Source of the DNA: Caenorhabditis elegans
Taxonomy: Eukaryota > Nematoda > Chromadorea > Rhabditida > Rhabditidae
DNA length: 64,000 bases
NCBI RefSeq assembly: GCF_000002985.6
Contig: NC_003283.11
Location: 7,936,001-8,000,000, forward strand
Direction of reading: 5' to 3'
In this document: in pieces, positions 47,418 to 57,808 of the stretch
Layout of the letters: each line of letters begins with the position of its first letter
Numbering within the stretch: the first letter of the stretch is position 1
Notes under the pieces: generated by a model
The model's input: the letters and a program-made list of their open reading frames with translations, nothing else
The model's database searches: none
What the model was told of the DNA's origin: nothing
Program-made: the position numbers and the translations under genes

Positions 47418-48143
47418 TTTTACTCGCAGTTCTGCAATATATTGCAATATTGAAGGGTAAATTTAAGTGTTATATTAATCACAAAGAAATTGCATTACTT
47501 GAGAGAGTTAACAAATTTTAAATTCGTTATTTGCAAACAAAATGGGAAAATAAATTTGGCGAACGCGGAAAAGAGTTGAAAAAGTGCTAAAACGAGGTGG
47601 CACTATTAAAAACGGTTCAAATAAATTTCGTAAAGGGCATAGCGCTGTGTTGTCAGAATTTAAATTATTTTTGCAGCTCGTTGATTTATTTTTAAGCATA
47701 AAACAAGCTATTATCAGGCTAATTAAGTTAAAAATTAATAAAAAAGAGTAAAATTCCAAATTAATTTGCAAATTCCTAAAGTACGCAAGTTTAGTGCGCG
47801 GTGTTTGCGGACTTGTCCACCGTAGTCCGTTGAAAAATTATCCTCTTTCGTTTTTTGTGTTTCAAAAAATAAATCGGTCAGGCGGTCAGGCGCTCCTCCT
47901 GACCGTCATCAAGTACAAACAAAACACTAACAGGAGAAAAAATCAATAAGTGACTAGCAGGGTGAGTATATTGTGTATACCTCTGCTTCTCTCTTCCACT
48001 TTTCTCTTTCTTTTAAAGAAATTCCAGTTTTTTTGCTTCCATTTTCACTTTCAAGTACACTATCTAATATACCTCATTTTGTATGCATTCAGGTGACTTG
48101 ACTACTCGAATGGAAGCGGTTAACTAACAAAATATCAACATCA
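47418..48143. other. Shared upstream region of divergent NAA20 and ABHD12-like genes
   Basis: About 0.7 kb head-to-head spacer. It contains the near-repeat cggtcaggcggtcaggcgct (47876-47895) with a facing copy (tcctcctgaccgtcatc), making a small hairpin. No gene seen. Confidence 0.5.
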
Positions 48144-49907
48144 TGCTAGGCTATTTTATGTAAGTTTAAATTTAGGCATTTTTCCACATTTTAAAACTTG
48201 ATTTATTAAACGAAAATTTAATTTCAGTGTACTTATTCAACCGCTACTACTCTGTATCACAATTCTAGTCCTCTCAATTGTCATCTTCCTTCCAATACTG
48301 GTATATTTTCTTCCACGCTACACACAGTTCATCTTCTTTCTCAATTTCCGTTAGTTTTTCTTTTTTATCTTATCTTTTATCTTTGATCTATGTTACCTTG
48401 TTAAGGACGTCTGCCGAACACCGATTACAATGATTTGGCGTCGAACAACGTTAAATCAATCGGAAGATCTCTTCATTTGCCTGGAAAAAGTGGAAGGATT
48501 GGTGTTTGGCACATTCTGCCCAACAAATTGAGTTTAGAATGGAGAACAGAAGGAAAACATCCGACAGAGAGAGATTTTGACGATATGATGAGGGATTCAG
48601 AGAATCAGTAGGATTTTCAAAGAATGAATTCAAAAAAAATCAATAAATTTCAGAATTATCTTCTACGCTCATGGAAACTCGTTCGATCGCACATTCTACC
48701 ATCGTGTGGAAATGTACAATTTGCTCAGTGATTGTAATTATCATGTCGTCTGTTTCGATTATCGAGGATATGGAGATTCAGAAGGAACACCAACCGAAAA
48801 AGGAATTGTTGAAGATACAAAAACAGTATACGAATGGCTGAAGGAGAATTGCGGGAAGACGCCTGTTATTGTATGGGGTCATTCGATGGGAACTGGGTGA
48901 GTTAAATTTATTATTTCACTGCAATCAGAAATTTTTAAACTCAATTTTTAAAGTACTGAGGATAATGCAAAAAAAAAATGCTGACTGATTTTGATATCAA
49001 AAAATACAAATTTAAGATGGCTTTTTTGAGCATAGCTCTAGTTCACCAAAATTAATAACATTTTTTCTTGAAAAATCGGGTTTCAAGAAATTAAAAACAG
49101 CTTCATATGTTGCAGGTGTAAATCAAAATTCGAAACTTCCATATTCAAAATTCGGAAATGTTTCGTTTTTTCCGAAAAATTGCTTCAAGTTTTGGCCATT
49201 TTTCTTTTTGTTAAAAAAAATTTAAACATTTCCAAATTTTTTTTATCATCGACATACACAAAAAAATTTTTTAATTGATTTTTTTTTGTTATATCAAACA
49301 TTTTTTTCAGTTTTCTCTGAAAAAATGAAAATTTTTCGATGACACCCTTGATACTAATAGAGAAACTACGATACATCTAAAATACTGTTCAATTCAATTT
49401 TCAGTGTCTCCTGCAAGTTGGTGCAAGATCTTTCAAGAGAACAGCAACCACCGTGCGGTTTAATCCTCGAATCGCCATTCAACAATTTGAAGGATGCCGT
49501 AACAAATCATCCGATCTTCACAGTGTTTAGCTGGATGAATGACTTCATGGTAGATCACATCATCATTCGACCGCTCAACAGTGTCGGCCTCACTATGCGT
49601 TCTGACAAACGCATCAGATTGTAAGAAGAAATATGCAGATAACGACCAAAAAAACCTACCGATTTTCAGAGTATCGTGTCCAATAATCATCCTCCACGCC
49701 GAGGACGACAAAATTCTTCCTGTGAAGCTGGGAAGAGCGTTGTACGAAGCGGCAAAAGATGCCGAGAGGGATATCAAAATTCGAGAGTTTTCATCAGATT
49801 ATGGTCTTGGTCATAAATTCATTTGTCGATATCCTGAGCTTCCCGAAATTATCGAAGAATTCGTCGGGAGTGTCACTCCGCCATCCACGTTAATCGCATC
49901 ATCATAA
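48144..49907 (+). CDS. ABHD12-like membrane serine hydrolase
   Basis: Alpha/beta hydrolase of the ABHD12 group, known in mammals as lysophosphatidylserine and monoacylglycerol lipases anchored to the ER membrane. Exons: 48144-48160, 48228-48349, 48406-48607, 48654-48896, 49405-49620, 49670-49907; all phases match; 345 aa. A signal anchor at about residues 8-38 (LIQPLLLCITILVLSIVIFL). VWHILPNK and IIFYAHGNSFDRTFYHRVEM (oxyanion HGN) follow, then DYRGYGDSEGTPTE. The nucleophile elbow GHSMGTG places the catalytic Ser at 191. AEDDKILPV gives the acid (Asp279 or 280) and GLGHKF the His at 315. All catalytic elements are present, so it should be active. The 508-nt intron 4 contains a fragment of the dispersed repeat at about 49345. 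Confidence 0.93.
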
Positions 49908-50171
49908 ACATGTCACTGCATTTTTTTGAGTTTATAAAAATTTAGATTATTTCCAATTTTCGTATTACAATTTATCCAATTTGACATGATCCATCATGTT
50001 CTCTTAAGGTTCTAGTAATACACACATAATTGCTCATAGGGTCCGGAAACCACCTCTCCCTTTTCTTTTTTTCCGCTCCACATGGCCACTAGTTTTTTCC
50101 ACTAGCTTTCATTCTTCTGCGTCTTTCAACTTACCTTTTTTTTACTATTATTCGGAAAACTACATCTCAAA
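49908..50171. other. Short intergenic region between ABHD12-like and SPEC3/Stum genes
   Basis: 264 bp between same-strand genes; AT-rich with CT tracts. Nothing specific seen. Confidence 0.5.
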
Positions 50172-52276
50172 ATGATACAAAATGTTACGGATGGGATGGC
50201 CAATATACTTCAAACTTGTTAGTTTTTTATCGTAAAAATACCAAATGAAAGGCCCCACTTGTATTTTTAAAAAACACTTTTCCACTGTTCATAGTTTTTG
50301 AGAAAAAAATATTTGACCGCATTTTATAGAGCGAGAGCATTTGATAATTTTTCTTTAAATTTAAAAAATTTGAAATAGTCTCTCAAATTCAGAAATTCCA
50401 CAAAAGAAAAACGAAAAATCGCGAATATGAATGAAAACTCCTACTTAAAAAAACTTCAATTTTGGCTAAATTTCATTTTTGAATTCCCTCCAAAATGAGA
50501 AACCACGCCCACTTTCGAACCACTCATCATCTTCGAACTCGAACAAAGCACACTCCGTCTGATTGGTTCAAAAGTGGGCGGAGCTAATTACTGATTATGC
50601 AAAATATATAATTTTGTAAAATTTTACATTTTGTAGATGCCAAAATGACAGAGATCGCGGCGAGACCCACTGGGAAATACCTTTAAAATACCTGTGCCAT
50701 AATTTTTCAATCGTATTTAAAGAACAATTATCCGCGAAACTTCCTAAGAAATTTCAGCAGAAAAAGTTCGTGGCTGGAAATTGGTTCAAAAAACGGTTCC
50801 GCGAATAATCGAATATGGTCGATCAGAGGGTATTCTACAAGTTAATGTTCAATCAAATGCATTTAATATATCTGGAATAGTAATAGCTGCACAAGAAGAA
50901 GCTCACACTCAAAAAGAACCGAAATCGGGTGACAAAGTATGTCAGATGACAACTTTATTACATATATTGATCATTTTTTCAAGGTCAACTTGCCAACAAA
51001 TGATATAACCACAATGCATGAGGCAATACCATTTCTTCCTGTTCCAGTTGCAATTACATGCTTATTATTCAATATTTTCATACCCGGTTCTGGTAAGTTT
51101 CAGATATAGAATATCCCAAAATTTTGGACAGTTCTGAAAAAGGTCTCTTTTGGAAAGTACTGTTCTTGAAACTTTGAGAATCGTTTTGAAAAGTTAAAAG
51201 ACCGTCAGAAATATTCTGATACGTTCTAGATGTAATAGAAATATCACCTTTTTTCGAGTTCAAGATATCTGCGAGATTCAAAAGCGTTTTGGAACTACAA
51301 CCTAAAAAACGAAATGTAGTTAGAAACTAAGGCTTCCATAAGAGAGCGGCGCGGCGTCGGCGCTTCACGCCGACCGGCCTTTGCCTTGGCCGCTCGCCGC
51401 TTTTAAAAGTTTTGACGTGAATTCTATATTTTAATTTCAAATAATTTGTTGAAACTTTAGAAAAAAAACAAGAAATGAAAATAAAAGTTCGACCTCACCG
51501 GCCGGCGAAGGCGCCGCACCGGCGCCGAGATGGAAGCCCTAATAGAAACTATTTCATTTTATGGCGCAGTTTATTGAAAATGAGAATTTTAGGTACGATA
51601 TTATCCGGATTCTTTGCATTATGCATGGGACAGCCTCGAATTAACTTGAAAGAGGGACGAAAACTTATAACTCTTGTAGTTAATTTATTGGTTGGAATAT
51701 CACAGTTTTTTACGATAACATTTCTGTTTGTTGGATGGTTTTGGTCAATTGCGTGGGGAGGATTGTTGATTATTCATTCAAGTAAGTTGATCAACGTTTT
51801 AAAAAAACTTGTGGGATTATGGTTTTCAATGGTCTAGTAGAGCTGCAGAAAAGTCTTAAAGATATATGTATATAAGGTGTTTTTTAAGCCTTTTCTCATG
51901 TTTTTGTTTGATTGGCCCGATTTTTCGAAAATTTTTCATTTTTTTTTCATAATTTTTCATATGCCGTTTCGAATTCAATATTAAAATTGTAAATTCATAG
52001 AAAAATTGCAGGTTCATACTTGGTATTTTTGTTCTTAATCTGCTTAGGGTAATAATCTTACAAGTAACACACTGTTTTAAATATATCAAATCTTGTCCAC
52101 AAGATGTTACCTTTCCCAACAATTACTAAATTGCAGTGCAATACCGTGAAGCACTTCAACAACGTCGACAAGAAGCTGTAGCTACAGCTGCCATTGAAGC
52201 ACTTACCAAAGATTCAATCCTTCACAGAAGAGATGTCAAGACACTTGTTAAATCTCACAAAAAATCGAAAAAATAG
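50172..52276 (+). CDS. SPEC3/Stum family membrane protein
   Basis: Member of the Spec3 family (Drosophila Stum, human STUM/C1orf95). Stum is needed for mechanical sensing in fly proprioceptive neurons; the worm role cannot be read from the sequence. Exons: 50172-50217, 50758-50936, 50984-51092, 51593-51781, 52137-52276; phases 1, 0, 1, 1; 220 aa. The N-terminal 90 residues are cytoplasmic-like and ungapped with the exon 1 start MIQNVTDGMANILQT. The family core is MHEAIPFLPVPVAITCLLFN (TM1) followed by FIPGSGTILSGFFALC. A second hydrophobic stretch is ITLVVNLLVGISQFFTITFL, and then VGWFWSIAWGGLLIIHS. The C-terminus is basic (KSHKKSKK). Introns 1 and 3 carry repeat elements. Confidence 0.88.
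50503..50590. repeat. Inverted repeat in SPEC3/Stum intron 1
   Basis: Arm accacgcccactttcgaacc near 50503 and arm ggttcaaaagtgggcggagc near 50569 are reverse complements with about two mismatches, separated by about 45 bp. It is probably a small foldback or dispersed repeat. Confidence 0.6.
51321..51551. mobile_element. MITE-like element with terminal inverted repeats and 9-bp flanking duplication
   Basis: In the third intron of the SPEC3/Stum gene. The same 9-mer tagaaacta occurs at 51321-51329 and 51543-51551. The inner ends are aggcttccat (left) and atggaagccct followed by aa (right), which are inverted copies. Both ends are strikingly GC-rich and CpG-rich inside an AT-rich intron (gcggcgcggcgtcggcgctt on the left, gaaggcgccgcaccggcgcc on the right). 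The middle is AT-rich. There is no coding capacity, so it would be a non-autonomous DNA transposon. The superfamily is uncertain; a 9-bp duplication fits Mutator-like better than Tc/mariner. Confidence 0.7.
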
Positions 52277-52910
52277 ACCATTTACGGTTAATAAATAAAT
52301 GTCATTTTGGCTTGAAATAAAAACTCGGATCCCGGATCACTTGACCCACTGATATCATCACATTTATAAAAAAAATACAAGACGGATGCTACGATTGCAG
52401 TTCAAAGTTCAAGTAGTTCAAGTGCTTCAAAAATTAACAAAAAAGTGACTCTGGAGTCACTAAAAATGACATTTTTTGGCATGGCGGAAATGCCATCAAA
52501 TCGTATTTTTGGTGACTATAGAGTCACTTTGTGTTCATTTTTCCCCATGCCATATGGAAAAGTGGCTCTAGAGCGACCAGAATTATGCCTCAGCTATGTC
52601 TCAGGTCAGGAAAAAACGGACCCGGCCGCTTCGCAGAACTAATTGACATTTTCTCTCTGTTAGAAAACCAGCAAATGATTCAAAAATACATGTACTTATT
52701 AAACTATGTTCCATTTTTATCTGCATCTGTGAAATATAACATTCAGCTTCTTCATGACATAATGGAATTTTAAATGCAAAGTCACTTCGTGTTAATAAAA
52801 ATTTAATATTTGTTCATGCCATATTTCTTCTACCTACACAAAATTGGAAAAAGGGACTGCAAATTATTTAATTGGAAACAATAACAATAACTTGATTTTC
52901 CCATAGTGGG
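52277..52910. other. Intergenic with short near-palindromes
   Basis: Contains agtgactctggagtcact at about 52443-52460 (near-perfect palindrome) and related gtgactatagagtcac about 60 bp on. AATAAA at about 52289 suits the SPEC3/Stum gene. No gene seen. Confidence 0.5.
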
Positions 52911-55530
52911 AAATCCTTACAATGTATCGACATAGTGGGAAATCCCCACAATGTATTGACATAGTGGGAAATCCTTACAATGTATTGACATAGTGGGAAA
53001 TCCTTACAATGTATTGACATAGTGGGAAATCCTCACAATGTATCGACATAGTGGGAAATCCTCACAATGTATCGACATAGTGGGAAATCCTCACAATGTA
53101 TTGACATAGTGGGAAATTCCCATAATGTATTGACATAGTGGGAAATCCCCATAATGTATTGACATAGTGGGAAATCCCAACAATGTATTGACATAGTGGG
53201 AAATCCTCACAATGTATTGACATAGTGGGAAATCCCAACAATGTATTGACATAGTGGGAAATCCCAACAATGTATTGACATAGTGGGAAATCCCAACAAT
53301 GTATTGACATAGTGGGAAATCCTTACAATGTATCGACATAGTGGGAAATCCTCACAATGTATCGACATAGTGGGAAATCCCAACAATGTATTGACATAGT
53401 GGGAAATCCCAACAATGTATTGACATAGTGGGAAATCCCAACAATGTATTGACATAGTGGGAAATCCCAACAATGTATTGACATAGTGGGAAATCCCAAC
53501 AATGTATTGACATAGTGGGAAATCCCAACAATGTATTGACATAGTGGGAAATCCTCACAATGTATTGACATAGTGGGAAATTCCCATAATGTATTGACAT
53601 AGTGGGAAATCCTCACAATGTATTGACATAGTGGGAAATCCTCACAATGTATTGACATAGTGGGAAATCCTCACAATGTATTGACATAGTGGGAAATCCC
53701 CACAATGTATTGACATAGTGGGAAATCCTTACAATGTATTGACATAGTGGGAAATCCTTACAATGTATTGACATAGTGGGAAATCCTTACAATGTATTGA
53801 CATAGTGGGAAATCCTTACAATGTATCGACATAGTGGGAAATCCTTACAATGTATTGACATAGTGGGAAATCCTTACAATGTATTGACATAGTGGGAAAT
53901 CCCCACAATGTATTGACATAGTGGGAAATCCTTACAATGTATTGACATAGTGGGAAATCCTTACAATGTATTGACATAGTGGGAAATCCTTACAATGTAT
54001 TGACATAGTGGGAAATCCCCACAATGTATTGACATAGTGGGAAATCCTTACAATGTATCGACATAGTGGGAAATCCTTACAATGTATTGACATAGTGGGA
54101 AATCCTTACAATGTATTGACATAATGGGAAATCCTTACAATGTATTGACATAGTGGGAAATCCTTACAATGTATCGACATAGTGGGAAATCCTTACAATG
54201 TATTGACATAGTGGGAAATCCTTACAATGTATTGACATAGTGGGAAATCCTTACAATGTATTGACATAGTGGGAAATCCTTACAATGTATCGACATAGTG
54301 GGAAATCCTTACAATGTATTGACATAGTGGGAAATCCTTACAATGTATTGACATAGTGGGAAATCCTTACAATGTATCGACATAGTGGGAAATCCTTACA
54401 ATGTATTGACATAGTGGGAAATCCTTACAATGTATTGACATAGTGGGAAATCCTTACAATGTATCGACATAGTGGGAAATCCTTACAATGTATTGACATA
54501 GTGGGAAATCCTTACAATGTATTGACATAGTGGGAAATCCTTACAATGTATTGACATAGTGGGAAATCCCCACAATGTATTGACATAGTGGGAAATCCTT
54601 ACAATGTATTGACATAGTGGGAAATCCTTACAATGTATTGACATAGTGGGAAATCCTTACAATGTATCGACATAGTGGGAAATCCTTACAATGTATTGAC
54701 ATAGTGGGAAATCCTTACAATGTATTGACATAGTGGGAAATCCTTACAATGTATTGACATAGTGGGAAATCCCCACAATGTATTGACATAGTGGGAAATC
54801 CTTACAATGTATTGACATAGTGGGAAATCCCAACAATGTATTGACATAGTGGGAAATCCTCACAATGTATTGACATAGTGGGAAATCCTTACAATGTATC
54901 GACATAGTGGGAAATCCTTACAATGTATTGACATAGTGGGAAATCCTTACAATGTATTGACATAGTGGGAAATCCTTACAATGTATTGACATAGTGGGAA
55001 ATCCCCACAATGTATTGACATAGTGGGAAATCCTTACAATGTATTGACATAGTGGGAAATCCTTACAATGTATTGACATAGTGGGAAATCCTTACAATGT
55101 ATCGACATAGTGGGAAATCCTTACAATGTATTGACATAGTGGGAAATCCTTACAATGTATTGACATAGTGGGAAATCCTTACAATGTATCGACATAGTGG
55201 GAAATCCTTACAATGTATTGACATAGTGGGAAATCCCAACAATGTATTGACATAGTGGGAAATCCTTACAATGTATTGACATAGTGGGAAATCCCCACAA
55301 TGTATTGACATAGTGGGAAATTCCCATAATGTATTGACATAGTGGGAAATCCCAACAATGTATTGACATAGTGGGAAATCCTTACAATGTATTGACATAG
55401 TGGGAAATCCTTACAATGTATTGACATAGTGGGAAATCCCAACAATGTATCGACATAGTGGGAAATCCTTACAATGTATTGACATAGTGGGAAATCCCCA
55501 CAATGTATTGACATAGTGGGAAATCCACAA
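52911..55530. repeat. 29-bp minisatellite, about 90 tandem copies
   Basis: Head-to-tail array of a 29-bp unit, catagtgggaaatcc-NNNN-aatgtattga, where the four variable bases are mostly ttac, ccac, caac or tcac. A T/C variant (tattgac/tatcgac) and rare units (ttcccataatg, ataatggg) occur. 2620 bp / 29 gives about 90 copies. There are almost no indels across the whole array, only substitutions. The apparent minus-strand open frames (SIHCWDFPLCQYIVGISHYV type) arise because three 29-bp units make 29 codons, and they are not genes. Confidence 0.98.
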
Positions 55531-55537
55531 CAATATA

Positions 55538-55670
55538 TTTCACTCTCTGGCTTCACAGTATATTTAACAGTATATTTTAAAATTTGCTACAAAATGGCTA
55601 CGGAAATTTCTGAAAAAGTTAGTTTCAAGCCAGAAATTAATTTTCATATAAATTGTGGTCCAGAAGGTTC
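55538..55670. repeat. Inverted left flank of the 200-bp array
   Basis: 55541-55580 (ctctctggcttcacagtata) is the reverse complement of the 25-bp unit found at 57.2-57.5 kb. 55581-55670 (tgctacaaaatggctacgga ... tggtccagaagg) is the reverse complement of the second half of the 200-bp unit. Together they form the left inverted end of a foldback structure. Confidence 0.85.
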
Positions 55671-57170
55671 TTTCAGAATTTGAAAAAGGCATTTTGAAAA
55701 ATTTAAAATCTGCCAAGTTCAAGCAGAAAAAGTGAATTTTCAGTCATACCTTCTGGACCACAGTTTATATACAAAATTAACAGATTTTCCAAACTTTGAA
55801 AATTAATTTCTGGCTTGAAACTAACTTTTTTAGAAATTCCCGTAGCCATTTCGTAGCAAATTTTAAGTTCTTTCAGAATTTAAAAAAGGCATTTTGAAAA
55901 ATTTAAAATCTGCCAAGTTCAAGCCGAAAAAGTGAATTTTCAGTCATACCTTCTGGACCACAGTTTATATACAAAATTAATAGATTTTCCAAATTTTGAA
56001 AATTAATTTCTGGCTTGAAACTAACTTTTTCTGAAATTCCCGTAGCCATTTTGTAGCAAATTTCAAGTTCTTTTAGAATTTGAAAACGGCATTTTGAAAA
56101 ATTTAAAATCTGCCAAGATCAAGCAGAAAAAGTGAATTTTCAGTCATACCTTCTGGACCACAGTTTATATACAAAATTAATAGATTTTCCAAATTTTGAA
56201 AATTAATTTCTGGCTTGAAACTAACTTTTTCTGAAATTCCCGTAGCCATTTTGTAGCAAATTTCAAGTTCTTTCAGAATTTGAAAACGGCATTTTGAAAA
56301 ATTTAAAATCAGCCAAGTTCAAGCAGAAAAAGTGAATTTTCAGTCATACCTTCTGGACCACAGTTTATATACAAAATTAATAGATTTTCCAAATTTTGAA
56401 AATTAATTTCTGGCTTGAAACTAACTTTTTCTGAAATTCCCGTAGCCATTTTGTAGCAAATTTCAAGTTCTTTCAGAATTTGAAAACGGCATTTTGAAAA
56501 ATTTAAAATCAGCCAAGTTCAAGCAGAAAAAGTGAATTTTCAGTCATACCTTCTGGACCACAGTTTATATACAAAATTAATAGATTTTCCAAATTTTGAA
56601 AATTAATTTCTGGCTTGAAACTAACTTTTTCTGAAATTCCCGTAGCCATTTTGTAACAAATTTTAAATTCTTTCAGAATTTGAAAACGGCATTTCAAAAA
56701 ATTTAAAATCTGCCAAGTTCAAGCAGAAAAAGTGAATTTTCAGTCATACCTTTTGGACCACAGTTTATATACAAAATTAATAGATTTTCCAAATTTTGAA
56801 AATTAATTTCTGGCTTGAAACTAACTTTTTCTGAAATTCCCGTAGCCATTTTGTAGCAAATTTTAAGTTCTTTCAGAATTTGAAAACGGCATTTCAAAAA
56901 ATTTAAAATCTGCCAAGTTCAAGCAGAAAAAGTGAATTTTCAGTCATACCTTTTGGACCACAGTTTATATACAAAATTAATAGATTTTCCAAACTTTGAA
57001 AATAAATTTCTGGCTTGAAACTAACTTTTTCAGAAATTCCCGTAGCCATTTTGTAGCAAATTTTAAGTTCTTTCAGAATTTGAAAAAGGCATTTTGAAAA
57101 ATTTAAAATCTGCCAAGTTCAAGCCGAAAAATTGAATTTTCAGTCATACCTTCTGGACCACAGTTTAAAA
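55671..57170. repeat. Tandem array with exact 200-bp period, about 7.5 copies
   Basis: Unit starts (tttcagaatttgaaaa) recur at 55671, 55871, 56071, 56271, 56471, 56671, 56871 and 57071, exactly 200 bp apart each time; the last copy is truncated near 57170. Units differ only by scattered substitutions (for example aaaggc/aacggc, ttctgg/ttttgg). Open frames within it on the minus strand are repeated in each unit and are not supported as genes. Confidence 0.97.
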
Positions 57171-57506
57171 AAACCAGAGAGTAAATTATACTGTGAAGCC
57201 AGAGAGTAAATTATATTGTGAAGCCAGAGAGTAAAACATTCTGTGAAGCCAGAGAGTAAAATATACTGTGAAGCCAGAGAGTAAATGGTATTGTGAAGCC
57301 AGAGAGTAAATGATATTGTGAAGCCAGAGAGTAAATTATATTGTGAAGCCAGAGAGTAAAATATTCTGGGAAGCCAGAGAGTAAATTATATTGTGAAGCC
57401 AGAGAGTAAAATATTCTGTGAAGCCAGAGAGTAAAATATTCTGTGAAGCCAGAGAGTAAAATATTCTGTGAAGCCAGAGAGTAAAATATACTGTGAAGCC
57501 CGAGAC
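57171..57506. repeat. 25-bp tandem array, about 13 copies
   Basis: Unit gaagccagagagtaaatnata-tngtg of 25 bp repeated head to tail. Variants include ttatattgtg, atattctgtg and atatactgtg. Three units equal 25 codons, giving an artefactual minus-strand open frame. Confidence 0.96.
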
Positions 57507-57585
57507 TCATTTTTTGCACATTTTTTCTGCTTGAACTCAGCGGTTATGAAACTTTTTCAAATTTGGTTTTTAAATTCTGAAAGAA
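57507..57585. repeat. Inverted right flank of the repeat block
   Basis: ttttttctgcttgaactcag ... aaattctgaaagaac is a shortened reverse complement of the first part of the 200-bp unit (gttctttcagaattt ... ttcaagcagaaaaagtg), so the block also ends in an inverted partial copy. Confidence 0.8.
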
Positions 57586-57808
57586 CACAACATTGTAGTT
57601 ATAATGCCTTTACCACAGGTATAATTATTTGTGTAAGTTCATACGACTGTAATTTAAATGTTTTTAAAGAGAAATATCATGGAGGGTCAATTGAATGAAT
57701 GTGAAAGTTTGATGGAAATCCTTTATTCAAAAAATCGTAGACTTTTTTGTTTACAAGTGGCAACAATTTTGTATATAATTGGTATTAGACTTTTTGCGTT
57801 TTTATTCT
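57586..57808. other. Short spacer downstream of the homeobox gene
   Basis: Non-repetitive AT-rich DNA. A 72-codon plus-strand frame here overlaps the homeobox terminal exon and has no support. Confidence 0.5.

Noticed and set aside
50639-50694. MTEIAARPTGKYL as the start of the SPEC3/Stum protein
   Set aside because: Its frame stops at TAA without a usable donor. The start at 50172 (MIQNVTDGMANILQT) with donor GTTAGT fits phase 1 of the next exon.
52911-55530. CRISPR-like reading of the 29-bp repeat
   Set aside because: Units are contiguous with no unique spacers, and the DNA is eukaryotic. It is a minisatellite.
52911-55530. GGGAAATCC/GGGAAATTCCC motifs resembling Dorsal/NF-kappaB sites
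   Set aside because: C. elegans has no canonical Rel-family NF-kappaB. The motif is a by-product of the repeat unit.
53062-55556. Several overlapping 82-111 residue minus-strand open frames with repeating SIHCWDFPLCQYIVGISHYV-like sequence
   Set aside because: They are by-products of a stop-free 29-bp tandem repeat (three units give 29 codons). There is no start context, splice structure or single-frame preference.
56509-57519. Minus-strand open frames in the 200-bp and 25-bp arrays
   Set aside because: The same frame recurs in each repeat copy and reflects repeat periodicity. No coding evidence.
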